From positions 1-35,691 of the forward strand of contig CANOHY010000021.1 in assembly GCA_947565915.1 (NCBI GenBank): DNA of 35,691 bases. The letters run 5' to 3'. Source of the stretch: an uncultured Eggerthellaceae bacterium (GTDB lineage: Bacteria > Actinomycetota > Coriobacteriia > Coriobacteriales > Eggerthellaceae). Below, one piece after another: positions 1 through 6,951 of this stretch. The notes beneath the pieces are model-generated. The model saw only the letters and a list, made by a program, of their open reading frames with translations. It made no database searches and had not been told where the DNA came from. Every line of letters begins with the position of its first letter. The stretch's first letter is position 1. The position numbers and the translations under genes are program-made.

Positions 1-34
1 CCGAACCGTTTCTCTGAGGCAAGAGGGGGTAGCG

Positions 35-688
35 ATGACCGAACATGAGCAAGCGAACGTGAGCGAAGCGCAGGAGGAAAGTAAAGAGCAGCAAGCCCCT
101 TCACCTGCTGCTCCTAAGAAGCCAAAGAAGCATCGAGTTCCCGTTGTCGTGGGAGTGGTGGTAGTGGTGCTGGTGGTTGCAGGCATCGGGTTTTGGACAT
201 GGCATGAGCAACCGAGCTTTTGCAATGCCATCTGCCACAGTCCCATGGATCCTTATGTAGAGGGCTACTACGAGAATCCGCAACATATGGCCTATGCGCA
301 TCAAGTCGAGGGAACAACCTGCCTCCAATGCCATGAGGCGAAGATCGACGAGCAGGTTAATGAAGCGATGGTTTGGATTTCCGGCGATTATGCCACAGAT
401 GAAGAAGGCTATCTGACTACGGTTGGCGTGCGTGCCGACAAGGGAATGTGCGCTACGTCAGGTTGCCACGACATGGACGAGGTGGTTGCGGCTACGCAAG
501 ACTGGGGTGGCCAGGTGGGCGTGAATCCACACGACTCGCACCAGGGATATGCGCTCGATTGCAGCAGCTGCCATACGGCTCATGGTCAATCCATCATGTA
601 TTGCAACACTTGCCACGATTACGAGGTGCCCGAAGGCTGGACGGAGCCCGTCAGCTCCGTGCCCTCCTCTCAGGCGAGCCAAGGCTAA
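35..688 (+). CDS. Membrane-anchored multiheme c-type cytochrome (NapC/NrfH-like)
   Basis: This 217-residue protein probably carries electrons from the quinol pool to the flavoenzyme encoded just downstream. A Lys/Pro-rich cytoplasmic N-terminus is followed by one hydrophobic anchor (about residues 36-56, a Val-rich run) and an exported heme domain. Five heme attachment sites are visible: CX3CH at C63-H68, CXXCH at C96-H100, CX4CH at C139-H145, CXXCH at C176-H180 and CXXCH at C190-H194. The first site continues as CHSPM, matching the CHxxM region of heme 1 in NapC/NrfH proteins. Two of five sites are therefore non-canonical. The ATG has a purine-rich ribosome site (GAGGGGG) upstream, and its stop lies 9 nt before the next gene. 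The promoter lies outside the window. The class is secure; the redox partner is inferred from gene order. Confidence 0.88.
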   Translation: MTEHEQANVSEAQEESKEQQAPSPAAPKKPKKHRVPVVVGVVVVVLVVAGIGFWTWHEQPSFCNAICHSPMDPYVEGYYENPQHMAYAHQVEGTTCLQCHEAKIDEQVNEAMVWISGDYATDEEGYLTTVGVRADKGMCATSGCHDMDEVVAATQDWGGQVGVNPHDSHQGYALDCSSCHTAHGQSIMYCNTCHDYEVPEGWTEPVSSVPSSQASQG

Positions 689-697
689 GGAGGAACG

Positions 698-1204
698 ATG
701 AAGAAGTCAGCGCTAGCAAGCTGCGGCTTGGTGATCATGTCATTCGGCCTTGCGGGATGCGGGGCATCATTCGAAGGGTCGGGGTCGAAGGATGCTGCAT
801 CCGCCGAGCAGCTCGCGCTTCACGAACCAGACCCGTGGGCAATGGAAATCCAATCGGATGCCAAAGCTAAGGCGGCAGGCAACTTGCAAGATGGCGTGTA
901 CCAGGGCGTGGGCAAGGGAATGGAGGGCCCTATAACTGTAACGTTGCTGGTGGATGATAACCGCATCACCTGCTTGGACATGCAGCAGGAGGGCGAAAGC
1001 CAAAGCCGGGGCGGCTATGAGGCCATCCGCGATGGCAAGTATGCGCAGATGATAGAGGCGGCACAAGGCTCCGACATCGATACGATATCGGGTGCCACGA
1101 TCACCACGGCCGGCGTGAAGCAAGCTGTGGAGGATGCGCTTTCTCAGGCAAGCATCCCAGCAGAGACGGTTTCGGGCTCAGGGGAGGAAGACGCAAATGA
1201 TTAG
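698..1204 (+). CDS. FMN-binding domain lipoprotein
   Basis: This 168-residue protein begins with a lipoprotein signal peptide ending in LAGC (lipidated Cys21). It then has an FMN-binding domain of the NqrC/RnfG kind, with the acceptor motif D-T-I-S-G-A-T around residues 128-134. In this family ApbE links FMN to the Thr of the GAT triplet by a phosphoester bond, so T134 is the likely site. The protein would sit outside the membrane as a one-cofactor relay between the upstream cytochrome and the downstream FAD reductase. A clear AAGGAGG site precedes the ATG, and the 3' end overlaps the next gene by 8 nt, pointing to translational coupling. In many relatives this domain is fused to the flavoprotein; here it is separate. 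An apbE gene lies about 3.6 kb downstream on the other strand. Confidence 0.88.
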   Translation: MKKSALASCGLVIMSFGLAGCGASFEGSGSKDAASAEQLALHEPDPWAMEIQSDAKAKAAGNLQDGVYQGVGKGMEGPITVTLLVDDNRITCLDMQQEGESQSRGGYEAIRDGKYAQMIEAAQGSDIDTISGATITTAGVKQAVEDALSQASIPAETVSGSGEEDAND

Positions 1205-3032
1205 GAACGAACCCAAGAAGCTCTCGCGCCGCAGTTTCCTTGCCGGAAGCGCGATGGTGGTGGCTGGCACTGCTGCTGCCTCAGTGATCAAGCCCGAGTC
1301 GGCGCATGCAGCCAACGAGCTCAAGGATTGGTCGCGCGAAGGGAACGCCACGAGCGTTCCCGCAAGCGACGAGACGAATGCCAGCTCGAGCGACGGTACC
1401 TTCCGCGAACACAATGCAGCTGCCTTTCCCGCAGACGATGCATCGCCCATTCCTCCTCGCAAGGTGCCGCAGAAATGGGATTACGAATGCGACATCTGCG
1501 TGGTGGGCGCTGGTGGCGGTGGCCTGAATGCCGCTGCACGCAGTGCCGAGCTTGGCGCAAAAACCATATGCGTCGAGGCCCTGGGACTTCATGGCGGCAA
1601 TGCGCAGGAAGCAGGCATGTGCGGCATTCTGGGCGGCTACTCGGGACAGAATGAGAAGAAGTTCGCCTTTCCTTCGTATCCCTTCGATCCCAAGGCACTC
1701 ACAGACTGGGCAATGGACGAGTATCACTACGCTGCCGATCCGAAGCTGATCTACCGGTTGGCCTCCGAAGGTGGCAAGTCGCTGGATTGGATGGCCGATT
1801 GCGGCGTGCAATGGCGCTTGGGCGAGGTTCCGGTGTACGTTGCGCCCAAGAACTCCACGCTGGACCATCACGTTTTGAAGATGAAGGACGCCACGGATAC
1901 GATGTTCGCCTATGGTCAGCGCCATGGGGTTGACTACAAGTTCCAAAGCCCAGCCGAGGCGCTCGTGCAAGACGATGACGGGCGCATAGTAGGCGTGGTG
2001 ATCAACGAGGGTTTCGAGCATGAGCGCTTCATCCATGCGAAGCATGCGGTGATTCTGACCGCTGGTGGATTCTGCAACAACAAGGCTCTCTTGGAGAAGT
2101 ACATCCCCACGGCTGCCATGGGCTGTGCATCAAGCTATCTTACTGCTGGTGAAACCGGCGAGTGCTTCAGGATGGGCTTGGGCGTTGGCTCCGACGTATC
2201 GGGATTCAACAGCTCCGCTTCGTTCGATGGAGGCGTGGACTGGGAAGCCGAAGGGGGCCAATGGGCGCGTTTCCTCTACGACGGCATGACTCAGCTCTCT
2301 CGCCAGCCATGGCTGACCATAGACCGCTGTGGGAATCGCATCAGGTACATGGATTCGCGCGTTGCCGAAGATGGCGCGAACGCCATCTATGCCTTGGGCG
2401 ACCTTGCAACCATACAGATGACCCCTCCCGGTCATAGGTCCTACATCGTGTTCGATTCGCATTACGAGGACTATCTGGCGGGCTTTGCCCAGGAGCACTG
2501 CCGCAAGCTGCTCACTCCCGACCTGGAGCAAATCGAGAAGGTACCACCTCACTATCGTGACTGGCATCATGGGGTGCAGGATGCGATTGATGCCGACGTG
2601 CTGAAGAAGCGCGATTCGCTGGAAGAGCTTGAGGCCGACCTCGGCTTCGAGCCGGGCGTGCTCACCACGGCCGTTGAGAAATGGAACGAGAATTGCGAGC
2701 GCGGCGAAGATGACTACCTCTATCCCATGCCCAAGGAATGGCTCCATCCGGTAGTCGATCCTCCGTTCTATGGTTGCAGAATAGGCGGCAACCTCTACGG
2801 TACGAAAGCCGGGTTGCTGATCAACGACCAAATGCAGGTCATGAGCACCAAGGGCACGCCGATACCTGGGCTCTATGCCGGGTGGCATACGGCTGGCGGG
2901 GCATGCGGCGAGAACAGCTACATCGGCGATCCCATCTTAGGTTCGCTGATGGGCGATGTGGGGCTTGCTTTCTGCGGAGGGTATCTGTGCGGAACGAGCG
3001 CTGTGGAAAACGAGATGGGGGACAGGCGATGA
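1197..3032 (+). CDS. Tat-exported FAD-dependent reductase, fumarate reductase flavoprotein family
   Basis: The protein has 611 residues if started at the ATG at 1197, chosen because it gives an intact Tat signal (SRRSFLAG, residues 10-17) and has a GGGGAGGAAG ribosome site. An in-frame upstream start would add 21 residues and spoil the signal peptide. After an acidic linker, residues 98-109 hold the dinucleotide-binding motif (GAGGGG at 104-109), then a GGN segment near 133-135. The C-terminal part has the GGACGENSYIGDP segment expected of the FAD domain in fumarate reductase, urocanate reductase and 3-oxosteroid dehydrogenase relatives. It should reduce an extracytoplasmic acceptor using electrons from the cytochrome and FMN lipoprotein. 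The acceptor cannot be read from sequence; fumarate, urocanate, cinnamate-type acids and steroid-like compounds are all used by relatives. The stop overlaps the next start (ATGA). Confidence 0.9.
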   Translation: MIRNEPKKLSRRSFLAGSAMVVAGTAAASVIKPESAHAANELKDWSREGNATSVPASDETNASSSDGTFREHNAAAFPADDASPIPPRKVPQKWDYECDICVVGAGGGGLNAAARSAELGAKTICVEALGLHGGNAQEAGMCGILGGYSGQNEKKFAFPSYPFDPKALTDWAMDEYHYAADPKLIYRLASEGGKSLDWMADCGVQWRLGEVPVYVAPKNSTLDHHVLKMKDATDTMFAYGQRHGVDYKFQSPAEALVQDDDGRIVGVVINEGFEHERFIHAKHAVILTAGGFCNNKALLEKYIPTAAMGCASSYLTAGETGECFRMGLGVGSDVSGFNSSASFDGGVDWEAEGGQWARFLYDGMTQLSRQPWLTIDRCGNRIRYMDSRVAEDGANAIYALGDLATIQMTPPGHRSYIVFDSHYEDYLAGFAQEHCRKLLTPDLEQIEKVPPHYRDWHHGVQDAIDADVLKKRDSLEELEADLGFEPGVLTTAVEKWNENCERGEDDYLYPMPKEWLHPVVDPPFYGCRIGGNLYGTKAGLLINDQMQVMSTKGTPIPGLYAGWHTAGGACGENSYIGDPILGSLMGDVGLAFCGGYLCGTSAVENEMGDRR

Positions 3033-3784
3033 GCGACTTCAAGAAGATGATCAGACCATTCGCCACGCTTTACGCCTTGGGCCTGGTGATCGCGGTGCTT
3101 GCGCGCATTGGGCTTGCGGTTGCAGCATCCACGGGAATCCTCGCCTTCGACTACATTTCGGCATCGGGGGTTGCGATTCTCGACGTCATCTGCTCCATTC
3201 TGACGGGCTCGGCATTTGTGGCTTTCCTGTTCGCAGCGGGGCTTGCTCTCTGCCTTTCCACTGCTGGCTGCGTGCTCTACGGCGTGCTCGCACAGAAGCG
3301 CGGCGCGAAGCCACGTGCATCGACCGCCTTCTTGTATGGGTGGCTCACGGCCCTGGTGGCGCTCATCTGCCTGGTAATCGTGGTGCTGGGCATCCTCTCG
3401 GCCGTGCAGGTGGGCTCCATGTCGTCGAAGCTGCCAAGCATCTTCGTCATCATATTGGGAGCAATCGTGTTCGCTGCCTTCCTTGGCACGCTTTTGGGCG
3501 CAGCATCAATGGTGGTTTGCGCTTGCATAGCGCGGGCGAAAGCAGGGCATAGCCTCTATGTGAGCCTCGTGGTGGCATGTGCCATCTGCGGATGCGTGGT
3601 GATGGTGCTCACCGTGGGCACGTTTGGCACGCTGAACACGGTCAGCATTAACGTCGGGGCGCTTTTGGGATGGTTCGCAGTGGATGTGGTTGCGAATCTG
3701 GCAATGATCTTCGGGGCGAGCGTCCTGGTTTCGAAGGCGAGCAAGTCTGTAAAAGCATCAGGCGAACTTGCGCTTGCATCCTAA
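3029..3784 (+). CDS. Uncharacterised polytopic membrane protein of the reductase operon
   Basis: I do not recognise this 251-residue protein. It is strongly hydrophobic, with about six membrane segments (roughly residues 10-35, 45-90 as two, 105-127, 135-165, 175-200 and 210-235). A Lys/Arg-rich loop (QKRGAKPRA) follows the second or third segment. No heme-ligating CXXCH, cluster or nucleotide motif is visible. The ATG overlaps the reductase stop (ATGA at 3029-3032), so it is almost certainly translated with the reductase. It could be a transporter for the acceptor or product, a quinol-interacting anchor, or an assembly factor; nothing in the sequence decides between these. It converges on the MarR-type regulator with a 33-nt gap in which I see no terminator hairpin. 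Confidence 0.75.
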   Translation: MSDFKKMIRPFATLYALGLVIAVLARIGLAVAASTGILAFDYISASGVAILDVICSILTGSAFVAFLFAAGLALCLSTAGCVLYGVLAQKRGAKPRASTAFLYGWLTALVALICLVIVVLGILSAVQVGSMSSKLPSIFVIILGAIVFAAFLGTLLGAASMVVCACIARAKAGHSLYVSLVVACAICGCVVMVLTVGTFGTLNTVSINVGALLGWFAVDVVANLAMIFGASVLVSKASKSVKASGELALAS

Positions 3785-3817
3785 GGCTTCGCACAACTCC
3801 AAGGACGAGAGAGCAAG

Positions 3818-4744
3818 CTAGGCCTCCTGCAAAAGCTCGAGGTCGGCTTGCTCTTGTGCCTTTCGCATGGCGCTCTGCTCGGCTATGACGATATGGCCCA
3901 CGCGTTCGATGGCATCCTTCTGTTCGGGGTCGAGGTTCTTCCACAGCCTGGTGGCTGCTAGCTCGTTCACGGTGGCATCGATGAGCGTGCCTTGCATACG
4001 CCCCTCGTCGGTGAGTGCAATGTAGACTGCCTTCTTGTCCAGGGGCGACTTCAACTTGCGAGCCCACCTGCGCTCTACCAGCGCATTCACGGCGCGCGTT
4101 GCGTTCACTCGCGACATCAGCAGCTCCTCTGCGATCACTCCAACTCGTTGCGGGCCATCGAGCTCGTGAAGCTTCTGGACGATGCGGCATTCATTGAAGG
4201 TGGCACCTGTCTTCTTGCGGAGCGCTTGTTCGGTCTCAGAACGCAGTAAGTTGATAGACAGCAGCGAGCGCGTGGCGGGATAGCGTTGCGCCCGACGCGG
4301 ATCCAAGGGTGGCTCGATTTGCGAAGCGGCGTCGATTGCCGCCTCGAGGATGGTGCGATAGGCAACGTTTTGAGTGGGAAACGATGAGTAGAGCTCTTCG
4401 ACAAGCGATGCGTTGACGGTGGCAACGTGCTCGCTACCTTTGCGAGTGATGGAGATGTAGCGCAGGCGTGCGTCGTCCTTGCCGATGCTTCGGCTCAAGA
4501 GCCCCTTTTCTTCCAATGTGGCTACTATCTGGGCAACGGCATTCGGCTTCATGCCAAGGATCTCGCCGAGGTCGCCCTGATTAACCTCGCCGTGCGCTTG
4601 GGCTAGCTTCGCGAGCAGCCGGTATTGGGAGACGCTCAAGCTGCTTGCCGCCTTCAGACCGCGCTTCAGCGCTTCGCGCGACATCTCGAAGGCGATGAAG
4701 TAGGTGGAGTCGAGGTCGAACTTGTTCGCGGTATCTGAGGTCAT
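3818..4744 (-). CDS. Transcriptional regulator with two tandem MarR domains
   Basis: The 308-residue protein contains two winged-helix MarR domains in one chain. Domain 1 has its recognition region and wing at about residues 54-103, including the D-x-R wing signature in DDARLRYISIT. Domain 2 runs at about 201-248 with the wing LDKKAVYIALT and a shorter, altered signature. MarR proteins are normally about 150-residue dimers, so this one may work as a built-in heterodimer. The ATG at 4744 is preferred; a TTG at 4747 would add one residue. A perfect TATAAT and a 22-bp palindrome lie just upstream, suggesting autorepression. It follows apbE on the same strand and converges on the reductase operon, so control of that system by a redox or aromatic ligand is a reasonable inference. 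Confidence 0.85.
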   Translation of the reverse strand: MTSDTANKFDLDSTYFIAFEMSREALKRGLKAASSLSVSQYRLLAKLAQAHGEVNQGDLGEILGMKPNAVAQIVATLEEKGLLSRSIGKDDARLRYISITRKGSEHVATVNASLVEELYSSFPTQNVAYRTILEAAIDAASQIEPPLDPRRAQRYPATRSLLSINLLRSETEQALRKKTGATFNECRIVQKLHELDGPQRVGVIAEELLMSRVNATRAVNALVERRWARKLKSPLDKKAVYIALTDEGRMQGTLIDATVNELAATRLWKNLDPEQKDAIERVGHIVIAEQSAMRKAQEQADLELLQEA

Positions 4745-4757
4745 CAAGCATCTCGCT

Positions 4758-4784
4758 TCGAATAGGGAGGGTTATTCGATTATA
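4758..4784 (-). promoter_or_regulatory. Promoter -10 with abutting palindromic operator for the tandem-MarR gene
   Basis: Read on the minus strand, a perfect TATAAT (4784 down to 4779) is followed at once by the inverted repeat TCGAATA-N8-TATTCGA (4779 down to 4758). The arms are 7 bp and perfect. The palindrome covers the expected transcription start, 14 nt before the ATG, which is a typical place for a MarR autorepressor site. I see no good -35 hexamer at 16-18 bp, so the promoter may depend on the -10 or an activator. Binding by the adjacent protein is inferred. Confidence 0.6.
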
Positions 4785-4813
4785 GCCACCCAGAGGGGGA
4801 TTGATTGCATGAT

Positions 4814-5992
4814 TCACGTACGCGCCATCACGAGGCCACCCTCTTTCGTGACGAAGATGGCCTGCGCTATCTCAGGGTGCTCGCAGGCAAGCTTGCTGCC
4901 TTCTTCCGATCCAAGTGCCAGCAGGGTGGTGGAGAAGCCTTCCGCATCGATCGACCGTGCGCACACCACGGTAACGCTCAGGGCATCGCTTCGAACGGGC
5001 ATGCCCGTACGCGGATCGAGGATATGGTGGTAAACCTTGTCATCCTTCGAGAAGGATCGCTCGGCGATGCCGCTGGTCACCACCGATCCGCCTTCGAGAG
5101 ATACCTTGCCAATGGTTGCGTTGCCGTTTCGGGGGTCGCGTATCCCCACGTTCCAAGGTTCAGCGTTGGGCTTGTGGCCAGCTACAGCGACGTTGCCTCC
5201 CAAGTTCGCCATTGCGCCCATGAAGCCCTGGCTCATCAGGTTGTCCAACAACGCATCGGCAATCCACCCCTTGGCAATGCCTCCAACGTCCAAAGCGGCT
5301 TCTGGGTCGCCGAGCTGGGCGAAGTAGACTCCCAGGCCCTTCTCGAACAGATGCAGGTTCTGCCAGCGCACGTGTTCGATTGCGCGCGCTAGTGCGCCTT
5401 CATCGGGAACGATGCCATTTTTGAAGTCCCATAGCTTGATGGCTGGCCCTATGGTGATGTCAAAGGTGCCCCGGCTCAGTTCGCAGTATTCTTTGGCCCG
5501 CACGAGCAGTTGAAAAGTGCGGGGATCGATGCGCACTGGCTGGCCTTTCGCATGGTTCACCCTGCTAATGTCGGAATGGGGCAGTGTGCGGCTGAAAAGG
5601 CGTTCGTAATCGCGGCAGAGCGATTTTGCTCCTTGAAGGGCCGCTTGCACGGGCTTGCGGTTATGCTCGAAACCTCCCTCTTCGCTGCTTCCATAGAGCG
5701 CAATCTCGACTTGTGTGTTGAAGGCGAGAAAGCGGATGGCTTGCCTGCAGGCTTGAGCATCTTCCGCGAATTCGAAGCACTCTTCGTCGGGGATGGGGTC
5801 GAGTGGGGATGAAGGAGCGCCGGTGTCGACCGCCTCTGCGCTTGCGGCATTTGGGCTTCGGATGTATTCGCTCATCTGGGCCATGTTGGCGGTATCCCCA
5901 TGCAGGTCGGTGGGCAGTGTTCCCATTATAGGGCAGGCTTCGGTAGCGGCGCTTGGGCGTTGAGGGGAGGAACTCGTTCTGCGCATGCCCAT
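4814..5992 (-). CDS. apbE: FAD:protein FMN transferase (ApbE family)
   Basis: ApbE uses FAD to attach FMN covalently to Thr/Ser in target flavoproteins. Family motifs appear in order: FNTQVEIALYG near 91-101, LDVGGIAKG at 234-242, NLGGN at 263-267, SGIAER at 307-312, HHILDPRTGMP at 322-332 and the late acidic/Thr motif DAEGFSTT at about 349-356. The probable client is the FMN lipoprotein at 698-1204. The 392-residue form carries about 80 residues ahead of the catalytic core, low in hydrophobics and with no signal peptide or lipobox. This is odd because many ApbE proteins acting on exported clients are themselves lipoproteins. The start at 5992 has AAGG eight bases upstream; Met23, Met37 and Met40 are alternatives that would shorten the extension. 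The minus-strand tandem-MarR gene follows after 69 nt. Confidence 0.92.
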   Translation of the reverse strand: MGMRRTSSSPQRPSAATEACPIMGTLPTDLHGDTANMAQMSEYIRSPNAASAEAVDTGAPSSPLDPIPDEECFEFAEDAQACRQAIRFLAFNTQVEIALYGSSEEGGFEHNRKPVQAALQGAKSLCRDYERLFSRTLPHSDISRVNHAKGQPVRIDPRTFQLLVRAKEYCELSRGTFDITIGPAIKLWDFKNGIVPDEGALARAIEHVRWQNLHLFEKGLGVYFAQLGDPEAALDVGGIAKGWIADALLDNLMSQGFMGAMANLGGNVAVAGHKPNAEPWNVGIRDPRNGNATIGKVSLEGGSVVTSGIAERSFSKDDKVYHHILDPRTGMPVRSDALSVTVVCARSIDAEGFSTTLLALGSEEGSKLACEHPEIAQAIFVTKEGGLVMART

Positions 5993-6034
5993 GATTGGCC
6001 TTAGGATGGTTTGCCTGTGGATTGACGCCGTTCA

Positions 6035-6044
6035 CATTCGAATG
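6035..6044. promoter_or_regulatory. Palindrome CATTCGAATG in the apbE divergent intergenic region
   Basis: A perfect 10-bp palindrome lies in the 102-nt gap between the starts of apbE and the TIM-barrel gene. Its ATTCGAAT core shares its half-site letters with the TCGAATA/TATTCGA arms before the tandem-MarR gene. It may be a second site for that regulator. A 10-bp palindrome can occur by chance, so support is positional only. Confidence 0.35.
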
Positions 6045-6094
6045 AACTGGGCAAATGATAAACTCTGCCAAAGCTTTTCGAGAAGGAGGTGCCC

Positions 6095-6913
6095 ATGTCA
6101 GAGAGTCAGCAGCCGCCAACCATCGTTGAGCCGCGCACCTTGCGCACGCCCGAGCTCGACGGCAACCTGCGCTCCCATAGCGTGCGCTTGCCCAAAGCAG
6201 CGCAAGAGGCAAGCGGCATACGTATCTTGGGCAGGGTAATCCGCTCTATTGTCTACACGACCGATCTGGCAATCATTCGCAACTGCGATGCCGATGCGGT
6301 ATTGGCCGTGTATCCTTTCACGCCCCAGCAGATCATCTCGAAGGCCATCATGGAAGCCTCTGCTATTCCCGTGCTGGTTGGCGTTGGGGGAGGCACCACC
6401 GCCGGTCCGCGCTCGGCCATGCTCGCGCAGGATGCCGAAGGCGACGGCGCCTATGGCGTGGTGCTCAATGCGCCGGCGAGCTACACCACGTTGGAGATGG
6501 TGAGCCGCGTGATAGACATCCCCGTGATAGTGACGGTTGTTGATGCGAGCGAAGAGGTGATAGCCAACCGCATAGCAGCAGGTGCTTCCATCCTGAACGT
6601 AGCGGCAGGGTCTGCAACGGCTCAGGTGGTCGCAGACATCAGGAAAGGGTTTCCCGATGTGCCGCTCATCGCTACAGGCGGCTCAACCAATCAGAGCATC
6701 CGTGCGACGGTGGAAGCTGGCGCCAATGCAATCGTGTGCACGCCACCCACCAACAAAGAGCTGTTCTCGAAGATGATGGACAACTACCGCGAATCGTCGG
6801 AAGTGAAGTCCACCACGCTGTCGGGACGCAGCATTTCAGAAGCGAGCCTTCGCGAGATAGAGGGCCGCTTGCGGGATATCCGCAATGCAGGCTTTTTGGG
6901 CAGCGCGAAGTAG
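6095..6913 (+). CDS. TIM-barrel protein of unknown function
   Basis: This 272-residue protein has the alternating beta/alpha pattern of a TIM barrel from about residue 40 to 230. Two Gly-rich loops stand out: GVGGGTT (96-102) and IATGGSTNQSI (192-202). The latter resembles a phosphate-binding loop as in aldolase or nucleotide/amino-acid biosynthesis barrels. Repeated VLVGVGG, VIVTVVD and SILNVAAGS strands support the fold. I cannot assign a reaction; annotations of relatives as 'hydrolase' would be guesses. The ATG at 6095 is chosen because AAGGAGG lies at ideal spacing; an upstream GTG at 6089 is inside that site. It is divergent from apbE and convergent with the dipeptidase gene (38-nt gap), so it appears to be transcribed alone. 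Confidence 0.7.
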   Translation: MSESQQPPTIVEPRTLRTPELDGNLRSHSVRLPKAAQEASGIRILGRVIRSIVYTTDLAIIRNCDADAVLAVYPFTPQQIISKAIMEASAIPVLVGVGGGTTAGPRSAMLAQDAEGDGAYGVVLNAPASYTTLEMVSRVIDIPVIVTVVDASEEVIANRIAAGASILNVAAGSATAQVVADIRKGFPDVPLIATGGSTNQSIRATVEAGANAIVCTPPTNKELFSKMMDNYRESSEVKSTTLSGRSISEASLREIEGRLRDIRNAGFLGSAK

Positions 6914-6951
6914 CTCAAGCCATCAGCGCTCTTTCCTAGTTGATAGATGCC

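Noticed and set aside
1281..2888. Long minus-strand reading frames (254 and 252 codons) inside the flavoprotein gene
   Set aside because: They are mirror frames of a well-supported gene, with no ribosome site and no recognisable domain.
6022..6062. TTGACG as a -35 for the TIM-barrel gene
   Set aside because: No -10 at 15-19 bp; the nearest TA-rich hexamer is about 29 bp away.
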